Assembly (NCBI RefSeq): GCF_010365105.1
Contig: NZ_JAAFGZ010000023.1
Coordinates: 1-48,748 of the forward strand
DNA: 48,748 nucleotides
DNA from: Polaromonas sp.
Lineage (GTDB): Bacteria; Pseudomonadota; Gammaproteobacteria; Burkholderiales; Burkholderiaceae_C
Direction: 5' to 3'
Below are positions 1-7,761 of the stretch, piece after piece (the stretch's first letter is position 1; the number at the start of each line of letters is the position of its first letter). The position numbers and the translations under genes were made by a program. The notes under the pieces are model-generated. The model was given only the letters and a program-made list of their open reading frames with translations. It had not been told where the DNA came from and did not search any database.

Positions 1-1310
1 TCCGACTGGCGGATGATGGCGATCACCTCGTCGATGTTGAGTAGGACTATCTGCCGACCCTCCAGGATGTGGATGCGCGCCAGCACCTTGTCAAGCCGGT
101 GCTGCGAGCGCTTTTCAATCGTCGTCTGGCGAAAGGCTATCCACTCGTTGAGCATCTGCCGCAATGACTTTTGCGTCGGCCGGCCGTCAAGGCCAATCAT
201 GGTCATGTTGATCGGCGACGAACTCTCCAGGCTGGTGTGCGCCAGCAGCGTGTTGATGAGTTCGGCCTGCGGCGTGCGGCTGGTCTTGGGCTCGAACACC
301 AGGCGCACGGCGGCGTCTTTGCTGGATTCGTCGCGCACCACGTCGAGCACCGCCAGCACGGCCTGCTTGAGCTGGACCTGGTCCAGATTCAGTGCCTTCT
401 TGCCGAGCTTGATCTTGGGGTTGGTGATTTCCTCGATTTCTTCCAGCACGCGCTGGGTGCTGACGCCCGGTGGCAGTTCCTGCACGACGAGCTGCCACTG
501 GCCGCGCGCCAGTTCCTCGATCTTCCAGCGCGCCCTCACCTTGAGCGAACCGCGTCCGGTGCGGTAGGCGGCCGCAATCTCGGCGCCGCTGGAGATGATC
601 TGGCCGCCGCCCGGGTAGTCGGGGCCGGCAATCAGCGCGTACAGCTCTTCATCCGTCAGCTTGGGGCTTTTGATCAAGGCCACGCAGGCATCGGCTACCT
701 CGCGCAGGTTGTGGCTGGGAATTTCGGTCGCCAGTCCGACGGCAATGCCGCTGGCGCCGTTGAGCAGCGTGAACGGCAGGCGCGCCGGCAACTGGCGCGG
801 TTCCTCGGTGGAGCCGTCGTAGTTCGGGATGAAATCGACTGTGCCCTCGTCGATCTCGTCCATCAGCAGCGTGGTGATGCGCGCCAGCCGGGCTTCGGTG
901 TAACGCATGGCGGCCGCGCCGTCGCCGTCCCGGGAGCCAAAGTTGCCCTGACCGTCGATCAGCGGATAGCGCTGCGAAAAATCCTGCGCCATGCGCACCA
1001 GCGCGTCATACGCCGCCTGGTCGCCGTGCGGGTGAAAGCGGCCGAGCACGTCGCCGACCACGCGGGCGCATTTGACCGGCCGTGCGCCGGTTGCGCCATT
1101 CGGGCCGCCAAAGGCCAGGCCCATGCGCGCCATGCTGTAGAGAATGCGCCGCTGTACGGGCTTCTGGCCGTCGCAGACATCGGGCAGCGCCCGGCCCTTG
1201 ACGACGCTCAGCGCGTATTCAAGGTAGGCCCGCTGGGCATAAGCCGCCAGCGAGTCTTCGTCAGGCGTTGCAGGCATCGGCAGTTCAGTATCTGGCGTGA
1301 AAAGATCCAT
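1..1310 (-). CDS. parC: DNA topoisomerase IV subunit A, 3' end outside window
   Basis: This is the DNA breakage and rejoining subunit of topoisomerase IV, which unlinks daughter chromosomes with ParE. About 436 codons are visible; the C-terminal part lies beyond the left edge. The winged-helix core is clear, with HPHGD near residue 95 followed by AYDALVRMAQ, and AMRYTEARL holding the likely catalytic tyrosine Y137. The ATG at 1310 gives an N-terminus of family-typical length. At the classic quinolone positions of E. coli ParC (Ser80, Glu84) this protein has Gln98 and Asp102. It is the last gene of a parE-slt-parC group on the minus strand, but a 338-base gap separates it from the transglycosylase, so it may have its own promoter. 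Confidence 0.96.
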   Translation of the reverse strand, partial: MDLFTPDTELPMPATPDEDSLAAYAQRAYLEYALSVVKGRALPDVCDGQKPVQRRILYSMARMGLAFGGPNGATGARPVKCARVVGDVLGRFHPHGDQAAYDALVRMAQDFSQRYPLIDGQGNFGSRDGDGAAAMRYTEARLARITTLLMDEIDEGTVDFIPNYDGSTEEPRQLPARLPFTLLNGASGIAVGLATEIPSHNLREVADACVALIKSPKLTDEELYALIAGPDYPGGGQIISSGAEIAAAYRTGRGSLKVRARWKIEELARGQWQLVVQELPPGVSTQRVLEEIEEITNPKIKLGKKALNLDQVQLKQAVLAVLDVVRDESSKDAAVRLVFEPKTSRTPQAELINTLLAHTSLESSSPINMTMIGLDGRPTQKSLRQMLNEWIAFRQTTIEKRSQHRLDKVLARIHILEGRQIVLLNIDEVIAIIRQS

Positions 1311-1648
1311 GGTTTTTTTAATCAGTCAGTAATAAATCAAGCATTGAAAAAGACAAGGCAGATGCCTGGTCCGGTTTACAGACATCTCCCGGATTAAACG
1401 CGAAGCCACAAACAGGACGGCAAGGGCCGGGGCGAAAAAACGACCGGAAAGAATGATCTGAAAATGAAAGCAAGCTGGGAGAAAGTGGATATAAATCGAT
1501 GGCAGGAGCGGCATTTGCGGCATCACTACGTGATGCAACAAAAGTAACGTAACGCTAAATGTGGCGGGTTAGTGCAAGAAGTCAGGCGCGATGCACTGAG
1601 TCTGATCGTTTCAGGATGAAACCTGAGCCGTCGCGCAAACGCAAGTGG
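1311..1648. other. intergenic stretch upstream of parC with one palindrome
   Basis: I see no convincing gene in these 338 bases between the transglycosylase and parC. An open frame on the minus strand (1326-1541) has no family resemblance and no ribosome binding site. The one structured item is the inverted repeat GCATCAC-TAC-GTGATGC at 1520-1536, about 210 bases upstream of the parC start. It resembles a second palindrome at 36241-36253. Confidence 0.6.
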
Positions 1649-2566
1649 CTACTCACCGGGAAACTGAGTGCGCATCAGCGGATAAACCGGATTGCCCGGT
1701 GTCGGCATGCTGGTGCGGCCTGTGTTACCCCCCATCAGCTCCACACTCACCCGGCCAGCCGGTGCCTTGAGCCCGGCAGGTGCCAGGCCGCTGTAAAGCT
1801 GCATGACGGTCTTCACGTAGTTCTGGGTTTCAGGGTAGTTGGGAATCCGGTTGCCCGCCCGCTGCACCGCGCCTTCGCCGGCGTTGTAGGCGGCCAGCGC
1901 CAGTTCCAGCCGGCCCGGAAACATGTTGATCAGGTAGGCCAGGTAGCGCGCGCCCGCCCTGATGTTGATTTTCGGATCGGTCAGCTTTTTTTCAATCGAT
2001 CCGTCCTTGCCGGCCGTGACGCCGTAGCGCTCGGCGGTCGGCGGTATCAGCTGCATCAGGCCAACGGCACCTTTGGGCGACACCGCAAAGGTGTTGAAAC
2101 CCGACTCGGTGGCGATCAGGGCCTTGAGCAGCGAATAGTCGATGCCATGCTTGCTGGAAGCTTCCCGCAAGAGTGGACTGACCGCCTTGTACCCTGGCGA
2201 ACGTTCAAAAAAAGCCGCCATCCTGGGCGAGAGCACGCCAGCACCCGCCACGCCGGCCAAATCAGATGCGGAAGCCTCGTCCAGGCCCCTGTCCTGCGCC
2301 TTGCGCGGCACGTCCATCAAGCGGTAGGGTTCGATGTTGTCGCGCAGAAAAAGCTCGTAGCGCTCGTCCAGGCGGCTGGAGGCGAAATGCGGAATCCGGT
2401 CCTCGTCCACATAGCCCCAGATGTCGGCCCGTGCCGGCGCGGCATGCAGGGCCAGCAACACCAGCATTGCCAGGAAACCCGCACGCTTGCGCGGCGTTTT
2501 CCAGGGCTGTCGATCCCTGGCGGCTGTCGCGGTGGGTGATGTGTCGGGTAACGGATCAGTGGTCAT
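1649..2566 (-). CDS. lytic transglycosylase with SLT domain
   Basis: This is a predicted periplasmic murein-cleaving enzyme of 305 residues. A basic N-terminus precedes a hydrophobic stretch (about residues 30-46) ending AARA-like, consistent with a signal peptide. Next comes a DUF4124-like segment (about 48-75). The Slt-type lysozyme-fold domain follows, with ALIATESGFN (probable catalytic Glu154), GAVGLMQLIPPTAERYG and ALAAYNAGEGAV. The start overlaps the parE stop in the arrangement TGATG, so translation is probably coupled to parE. Its place between parE and parC ties wall remodelling to chromosome decatenation by position only; no functional link is shown. Confidence 0.9.
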   Translation of the reverse strand: MTTDPLPDTSPTATAARDRQPWKTPRKRAGFLAMLVLLALHAAPARADIWGYVDEDRIPHFASSRLDERYELFLRDNIEPYRLMDVPRKAQDRGLDEASASDLAGVAGAGVLSPRMAAFFERSPGYKAVSPLLREASSKHGIDYSLLKALIATESGFNTFAVSPKGAVGLMQLIPPTAERYGVTAGKDGSIEKKLTDPKINIRAGARYLAYLINMFPGRLELALAAYNAGEGAVQRAGNRIPNYPETQNYVKTVMQLYSGLAPAGLKAPAGRVSVELMGGNTGRTSMPTPGNPVYPLMRTQFPGE

Positions 2567-4545
2567 CAGATATCAATCTCCACAGCGTCTCCATGCAATT
2601 CCATCAACTCGCGGCGCGCTGCGGCCTCTCCCTTGCCCATCAGTTTAGTGATGAGGCTTTCGGTCTGCAAGAAATCCTGGTTACCCAGCTGGACCGGCAA
2701 AAGGCGCCGCGTGTCCGGGTTGAGCGTGGTGTCCCAGAGTTGCTCCGCGCTCATTTCGCCCAGTCCCTTGAAGCGGCTGATGCTCCAGGCGCTTTCGCGC
2801 ACGCCGTCCTTGCGGAGCTTGTCCAGAATGGCGGTCAGCTCGCCTTCGTCCAGCGCATACACCTTGGACGCCGGCTTCTTGCCGCGCGCCGGTGCATCGA
2901 CGCGGTACAGCGGCGGGCGGGCAACGTACACATGGCCCGCGTCGATCAGTTTGGGGAAATGCCGGAAAAACAGCGTCAGCAGCAGCACCTGGATGTGCGA
3001 GCCGTCCACGTCGGCGTCGGACAGGATACAGACCTTGCCATAGCGCAGGCCGCTCAGGTCGGGCGTGTCGTTCGGGCCATGCGGATCGACACCAATGGCA
3101 ACCGCAATATCGTGGATTTCGGTGTTGGCAAACAGCCGGTCACGGTCCACTTCCCAGGTGTTCAGCACCTTGCCGCGCAACGGCAGCACGGCCTGGCTTT
3201 CCTTGTTACGGCCCATCTTGGCGCTGCCGCCGGCCGAATCGCCCTCGACCAGAAACACCTCGTTGTTCGCCAGGTCCTTGCTTTCGCAGTCGGTCAGCTT
3301 GCCGGGCAGCACGGCCACGCCCGAACCCTTGCGTTTTTCGACCTTCTGCCCGGCCTTCTGGCGGGTCTGCGCGGCCTTGATGGCGAGTTCGGCCAGTTTC
3401 TTGCCGTAGTCCACATGCTGGTTCAGCCACAACTCCAGCGACGGGCGCACGAAGCTCGACACCAGCCGCACCGCATCGCGTGAATTGAGCCGCTCCTTGA
3501 TCTGGCCCTGGAACTGCGGGTCCAGCACCTTGGCGCTCAGCACGTAACTGGCGCGGGCAAACACATCCTCGGGCAGCAATTTCACGCCCTTGGGCAGCAG
3601 CGAATGCAGTTCGATGAAGCTCTTGACGGCGGTGAACAGGCCGTCGCGCAACCCGCTTTCATGCGTGCCGCCGGCGCTGGTCGGGATCAGGTTGACATAG
3701 CTTTCGCGCACCGGCGCGCCGTCCTCGGTGAACGCGACACACCAGCTGGCGCCCTCGCCTTCGGCAAAGGTTTCGTGCGCGCTGTCGGCAAAGCCTTCGC
3801 TCTCGAACATCGGGATCACCGGGTCGGCAGTCAGGGTCTGCATCAGGTAGTCGCGCAGGCCGCCCTTGAAGACCCAGGTCTGCACGTCCCTGGTTTTCTC
3901 GTTGGTCAGCGTGACGGTCACGCCGGGCATCAGGACCGCCTTGCTGCGCAGCAAGTGGGTCAGTTCGGCCATCGGCAGCGCCGGCGATTCAAAGTATTTG
4001 GCGTCTGGCCAGGCGCGCACCGTGGTGCCGGATTTGCGGTCGCCGCCTTCGCTCTTGCGCAGCACCAGCGGCTCGATCACGTCGCCGCCGGAAAAAGCCA
4101 GGCTGGCGACCTTGCCTTCGCGGTAGGACGTGACTTCAAGCCGGGTGGACAGCGCATTCGTCACGCTGACGCCGACACCGTGCAGGCCACCCGAAAAACT
4201 GTAGGCGCCGCCCTTGCCCTTGTCGAACTTGCCGCCGGCATGCAGCCGGGTGAACACCAGCTCGACCACCGGCGCCTGCTCTTCCGGATGCAGTCCGAAA
4301 GGAATGCCGCGCCCGTCGTCCTCGATGGTCACCGAGCCGTCGGCATGCAGCGTGACCTTGATTTTCTTGCCGTGTCCGGCGAGTGACTCGTCGGCCGAAT
4401 TGTCAAGCACTTCCTGGATGATGTGCAGCGGATTGTCGGTGCGGGTGTACATGCCCGGGCGCTGTTTGACGGGCTCAAGGCCCTTCAAAACGCGGATCGA
4501 ACTTTCGGAATAAGCGGGGGAAGCAATGATGTTTTTGTCGGCCAT
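2566..4545 (-). CDS. parE: DNA topoisomerase IV subunit B
   Basis: This is the ATPase subunit of topoisomerase IV, 659 residues, close to full family length. The GHKL ATP-binding region is at the start (EVLDNSADE, with Glu45 and Asn49 as expected catalytic and Mg-binding residues, and GRGIPFG). The transducer follows, then a Toprim domain with EGDSAGG (Glu434) and DADVDGS (Asp510, Asp512), and PLRGKVLN. The C-terminal region has RFKGLGEM. ATG at 4545 is the natural start. It leads a minus-strand group with the transglycosylase and parC. A LexA-like box lies 48 bases upstream, next to a possible -35 element. Confidence 0.97.
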   Translation of the reverse strand: MADKNIIASPAYSESSIRVLKGLEPVKQRPGMYTRTDNPLHIIQEVLDNSADESLAGHGKKIKVTLHADGSVTIEDDGRGIPFGLHPEEQAPVVELVFTRLHAGGKFDKGKGGAYSFSGGLHGVGVSVTNALSTRLEVTSYREGKVASLAFSGGDVIEPLVLRKSEGGDRKSGTTVRAWPDAKYFESPALPMAELTHLLRSKAVLMPGVTVTLTNEKTRDVQTWVFKGGLRDYLMQTLTADPVIPMFESEGFADSAHETFAEGEGASWCVAFTEDGAPVRESYVNLIPTSAGGTHESGLRDGLFTAVKSFIELHSLLPKGVKLLPEDVFARASYVLSAKVLDPQFQGQIKERLNSRDAVRLVSSFVRPSLELWLNQHVDYGKKLAELAIKAAQTRQKAGQKVEKRKGSGVAVLPGKLTDCESKDLANNEVFLVEGDSAGGSAKMGRNKESQAVLPLRGKVLNTWEVDRDRLFANTEIHDIAVAIGVDPHGPNDTPDLSGLRYGKVCILSDADVDGSHIQVLLLTLFFRHFPKLIDAGHVYVARPPLYRVDAPARGKKPASKVYALDEGELTAILDKLRKDGVRESAWSISRFKGLGEMSAEQLWDTTLNPDTRRLLPVQLGNQDFLQTESLITKLMGKGEAAARRELMELHGDAVEIDI

Positions 4546-4566
4546 GGCAGTTCAAGTGTTGCCTGA

Positions 4567-4592
4567 ATTGTAGACCGGGGCGACCCCGTCAA
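4567..4592 (-). promoter_or_regulatory. possible parE promoter
   Basis: On the minus strand TTGACG (4592-4587) is followed by TACAAT (4572-4567). The hexamers look good, but the 14-base spacer is shorter than the usual 16-18, so this is tentative. The spacer is a GGGG-TCG-CCCC hairpin-like sequence. Confidence 0.35.
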
Positions 4593-4608
4593 CTGTACAA
4601 ACATACAG
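4593..4608. promoter_or_regulatory. LexA-like (SOS) box upstream of parE
   Basis: The sequence CTGTACAAACATACAG fits the CTG-N10-CAG pattern of the LexA operator of gamma- and betaproteobacteria, with fully symmetric CTGTA and TACAG ends. It lies directly against the candidate -35 of parE and 95 bases upstream of the divergent MFS gene, so it could act on either. A 16-base match can occur by chance. Confidence 0.45.
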
Positions 4609-4703
4609 CCTTCAAGTCTGGCTATTTCCGCGCTCCAGAGATTGGCGAGTCAAATTTTGCGCAGGCGACAGTCCCTGTAAGACATTTTCGTTAAAGTCTG
4701 ACC

Positions 4704-5945
4704 ATGACTCCAAGCGCGCTTTCGTCTCCCCAAAAACTGTCGATGTTCCAGGTCCTGGCCTGCGGCGCGGCCATTGTCACGCTGTCAATGGGCATCCGGC
4801 ACGGCTTTGGCCTGTGGCTGCAGCCCATCACCCAGGCGCAGGGCTGGACGCGCGAGACCTTTGCCTTTGCCATCGCGGTGCAGAACCTGTCGTGGGGCAT
4901 CTTCGGTATTTTTGCCGGCATGGTCGCCGACCGCTTTGGTGCGTTCCGGGTGATTGCCGGCGGCGCCGTGCTGTACGCGCTGGGTCTGGTCGGCATGGCG
5001 CTGTCGCCGACGGGCCTGCTGTTCACGCTGACGGCCGGCGTGCTGATCGGCGCGGCGCAGGCAGGCACCACCTATGCGGTGATTTACGGCGTCATCGGCC
5101 GCAATATCTCGGCGGACAAGCGCTCATGGGCCATGGGCGTGGCGGCGGCGGCCGGCTCGTTCGGCCAGTTCCTGATGGTGCCGACCGAGGGCTTCCTGAT
5201 CAGCACGCTTGGCTGGCAGACGGCCCTGCTGGTGCTGGGCGGCGCCGTGCTGCTGATCGTGCCAGCGGCGCTGGGATTGCGCGAAAGCGGTTTTAACGGC
5301 GGCGTGCCCGCCAAGCGCGACCAGAGCATCGGCCAGGCATTGCGCGAGGCGCTGAAGTACCCGAGCTTTCAGATGCTGATGGCGGGCTACTTCGTCTGCG
5401 GCTTCCAAGTCGTCTTCATCGGTGTTCACATGCCCAGCTACCTCAAGGACAAGGGGCTGTCGCCGCAGGTGGCCGGCTACGCGCTGGCGCTGATCGGCCT
5501 GTTCAACGTCTTCGGCACCTACGCGGCGGGCGTGCTCGGCCAGAGGATGGCCAAGCGCAAGATCCTGGCGACGATCTATTTCTCGCGCGCCATCGTGATC
5601 AGCGTATTCATCGCCGCGCCGCTGAGCCCGGCCAGCGTCTATATTTTCTCCAGCCTGATGGGCCTGCTGTGGCTCTCGACGATCCCGCCCACCAACGCGG
5701 TGGTGGCGCAGATCTTCGGCATCCAGCACATGTCGATGCTCAGCGGCTTCATCTTCTTCAGCCACCAGATCGGCTCCTTCATGGGTGTGTGGCTGGGCGG
5801 CTTTCTGTATGACCGCACCGGCAGCTACGACATCGTCTGGTACATCGCGATTGTGCTGGGCGTGCTGGCGGCGCTGATCAACCTGCCGGTCCGGGAAACG
5901 CCGATTCACCGCGTCAGCCCCGGCGGCTTGCCGCAGGGCGCCTGA
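4704..5945 (+). CDS. MFS transporter
   Basis: This is a 413-residue inner-membrane transporter of the major facilitator superfamily with about twelve hydrophobic segments. The N-half has GMVADRFGAFR after helix 2, matching the MFS loop 2-3 motif, and the two halves are joined by a charged loop around residues 195-215. The overall pattern (MGIRHGFGLWLQPI near the start) resembles carriers often annotated as monocarboxylate/oxalate-type, but the substrate cannot be told from sequence. There is no strong Shine-Dalgarno sequence, and TTAAAG sits just before the ATG, so the message may have almost no leader. It is divergent from parE. Confidence 0.9.
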   Translation: MTPSALSSPQKLSMFQVLACGAAIVTLSMGIRHGFGLWLQPITQAQGWTRETFAFAIAVQNLSWGIFGIFAGMVADRFGAFRVIAGGAVLYALGLVGMALSPTGLLFTLTAGVLIGAAQAGTTYAVIYGVIGRNISADKRSWAMGVAAAAGSFGQFLMVPTEGFLISTLGWQTALLVLGGAVLLIVPAALGLRESGFNGGVPAKRDQSIGQALREALKYPSFQMLMAGYFVCGFQVVFIGVHMPSYLKDKGLSPQVAGYALALIGLFNVFGTYAAGVLGQRMAKRKILATIYFSRAIVISVFIAAPLSPASVYIFSSLMGLLWLSTIPPTNAVVAQIFGIQHMSMLSGFIFFSHQIGSFMGVWLGGFLYDRTGSYDIVWYIAIVLGVLAALINLPVRETPIHRVSPGGLPQGA

Positions 5946-5946
5946 C

Positions 5947-6066
5947 ATGCTGCGCAAAGCGGTGCTGTGGAGCCTGGCCATCCTGGCATCGCTGGGCGTG
6001 TTCTCGCTGTACGCGCGGCCCGAGTTCCTGATCACCCTGGCCGACCAGATGTGGTCCTGTTTTTAG
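5947..6066 (+). CDS. 39-residue hypothetical membrane peptide
   Basis: A short frame starts one base after the MFS stop and encodes MLRKAVLWSLAILASLGVFS and 19 more residues, ending in WSCF. It has one hydrophobic helix of about 18 residues after a basic start, so it would be a single-pass inner-membrane peptide. The one-base gap suggests translation coupled to the transporter, possibly as an accessory peptide. I do not recognise a family. Retention of the frame in relatives would decide whether it is real. Confidence 0.55.
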   Translation: MLRKAVLWSLAILASLGVFSLYARPEFLITLADQMWSCF

Positions 6067-6136
6067 GACTTCTTTTCAAAATTTCAAGCTTTTCAGGCCT
6101 TCTGCGCAAACAGGACAGTGGTTAACAGCTACACAA

Positions 6137-6766
6137 ATGATAGTAAAACAAACGGCTTCTGACATCTTTCATGCAGACGCAGCAGCGCCTTCCCCGTGGG
6201 TGGTGCGCTGGTCGCATCTGGTCAAGCCGGGCGGTGTGGTGCTCGACGTGGCCTGCGGACATGGCCGCCATGCGCGCTGGTTCCATCAGCGAAATCATCC
6301 GGTCGTGCTGGTGGACCGGGCGCAGGCCGCGATTGAATCCATAGCCATCCCGGCGCAGGCTTGCGAAGCCGTGGTGGCCGACATTGAAAATGGCCCCTGG
6401 CCTTTTGCGGGTCGCCAGTTCGATGCGGTGGTGGTTGCCAACTACCTGTGGCGGCCGCTGATGCCAACGCTGCTGGACAGCCTTGCGCCCGGCGGCGTGC
6501 TGATTTACGAAACCTTTACGCAGGGCAACGAGACGGTCGGGAAACCTTCAAGTCCTGATTTTTTGCTGCGCCCCGGAGAACTGCTGGACACCTGCAGCAC
6601 GCTGCGCATCGTCGCCTTTGAAGACGGTTTTATTGAAGGGCCAGCAGGCAAAACGCCGCGTTTCGTCCAGCGCATCACCGCCGTTCGGGAAGCGGCGAAT
6701 ACGGCGCGTTCAAGCGCTATGCTGCCGGTGGCAGTGTCCGGCCCGCCCAGATACCCCCTTCCCTGA
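6137..6766 (+). CDS. class I SAM-dependent methyltransferase
   Basis: This 209-residue protein has the Rossmann-type methyltransferase core: VVLDVACGHGRHARWF is motif I, VVLVDRAQ the acidic end of strand 2, FDAVVVANYLWRPLM motif IV, and LAPGGVLIYETF the post-motif segment. It resembles small TehB-like methyltransferases; the substrate is unknown. The first ATG (6137) lacks a ribosome binding site and lies in a degenerate GCTA...GATAG repeat-like sequence, so an internal start is possible. The C-terminal 30 residues are low in complexity and probably disordered. The dapA promoter begins just after the stop. Confidence 0.85.
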   Translation: MIVKQTASDIFHADAAAPSPWVVRWSHLVKPGGVVLDVACGHGRHARWFHQRNHPVVLVDRAQAAIESIAIPAQACEAVVADIENGPWPFAGRQFDAVVVANYLWRPLMPTLLDSLAPGGVLIYETFTQGNETVGKPSSPDFLLRPGELLDTCSTLRIVAFEDGFIEGPAGKTPRFVQRITAVREAANTARSSAMLPVAVSGPPRYPLP

Positions 6767-6774
6767 GCTCTGGG

Positions 6775-6780
6775 TAGAAT
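6775..6780 (+). promoter_or_regulatory. dapA: -10 element of dapA
   Basis: TAGAAT lies nine bases after the methyltransferase stop and about 79 bases before the dapA ATG. No good -35 is visible. It separates dapA-bamC from the upstream genes. Confidence 0.45.
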
Positions 6781-6858
6781 GCACATTTGGCTTTTTGGGC
6801 CGGCCTTCAACGCCTTGAAGCCGCTCCATCACTCCAGCCATGACGTTACAAGCACGAC

Positions 6859-7743
6859 ATGAACCCCATTACTGGCAGCATTGTTGCTCTGGCAACCCCC
6901 TTGCATGAAGACGGCAGCGTCGATTACGCCACGCTGCGCAAACTCGTTGACTGGCACATTGCCGAGGGCACCGACTGCATCGGCGTGGTCGGCACCACGG
7001 GCGAGTCGCCCACGGTGAACGTCGAGGAGCATTGCGAGATCATCCGTGTTTCGGTCGAGCAGGCCGCCAGGCGGGTGCCGATCATGGCCGGTTGCGGCGC
7101 CAACTCCACCGCTGAAGCCATCGAATTGGCAAAGTTCGCCAAACAGGTGGGCGCCGATTGCCAGTTGCAGGTGGTTCCGTATTACAACAAGCCGACGCAG
7201 CAGGGCCAGTACCTGCACTTCAAGGCGATTGCCGAAGCCGTGGGCGACCTGCCGACAGTGCTCTACAACGTGCCGGGCCGCAGCGTTGCCGACATGGCGC
7301 ATGCCACCGTGCTGCGCCTGGCCGAAGTGCCCGGCATTGTCGGCATCAAGGAAGCCACCGGCAACATCGAGCGCGCCCAGTGGCTGATCAAGGAAGTGCC
7401 CAAAAGCTTTGCCGTGTACTCGGGCGACGACCCGACGGCCGTGGCGCTGATGCTCTGCGGCGGCCAGGGCAACATCAGCGTGACGGCCAATGTCGCGCCC
7501 CGGCTGATGCACGAGTTGTGCATGGCCGCAGTGGCCGGCAACGTCAGGCTGGCCATGGAACTGCAGTTCAGGCTCCTGCCGCTGCACCGCAACCTGTTCG
7601 TCGAGGCCAATCCGATTCCGGTCAAATGGGCCATGGCCCGAATGGGGCTGTGCGGCAACACGCTGCGCCTGCCCATGACACCGCTTGAATCCAGCAACGA
7701 AGCTGCCGTCGAGAACGCCTTGCGCGTTTGCGGCCTGATCTGA
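6859..7743 (+). CDS. dapA: 4-hydroxy-tetrahydrodipicolinate synthase
   Basis: This enzyme condenses pyruvate with aspartate semialdehyde, the first committed step of lysine and diaminopimelate synthesis. It is 294 residues, normal for the family. The Schiff-base lysine is Lys164 in [10 protein letters not shown], the catalytic triad parts are visible in VGTTGESPT (Thr46/Thr47) and VLYNVPGR (Tyr136), and [10 protein letters not shown] is typical. It is followed after 18 bases by bamC, the same pairing as dapA-nlpB in E. coli, so the two are probably co-transcribed. Confidence 0.98.
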   Translation: MNPITGSIVALATPLHEDGSVDYATLRKLVDWHIAEGTDCIGVVGTTGESPTVNVEEHCEIIRVSVEQAARRVPIMAGCGANSTAEAIELAKFAKQVGADCQLQVVPYYNKPTQQGQYLHFKAIAEAVGDLPTVLYNVPGRSVADMAHATVLRLAEVPGIVGIKEATGNIERAQWLIKEVPKSFAVYSGDDPTAVALMLCGGQGNISVTANVAPRLMHELCMAAVAGNVRLAMELQFRLLPLHRNLFVEANPIPVKWAMARMGLCGNTLRLPMTPLESSNEAAVENALRVCGLI

Positions 7744-7761
7744 TTTTTAAGGGAATCCCAC

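Noticed and set aside
1326..1541. 71-codon frame on the minus strand before parC
   Set aside because: No ribosome binding site, no recognisable family, and it lies in a plausible leader region.
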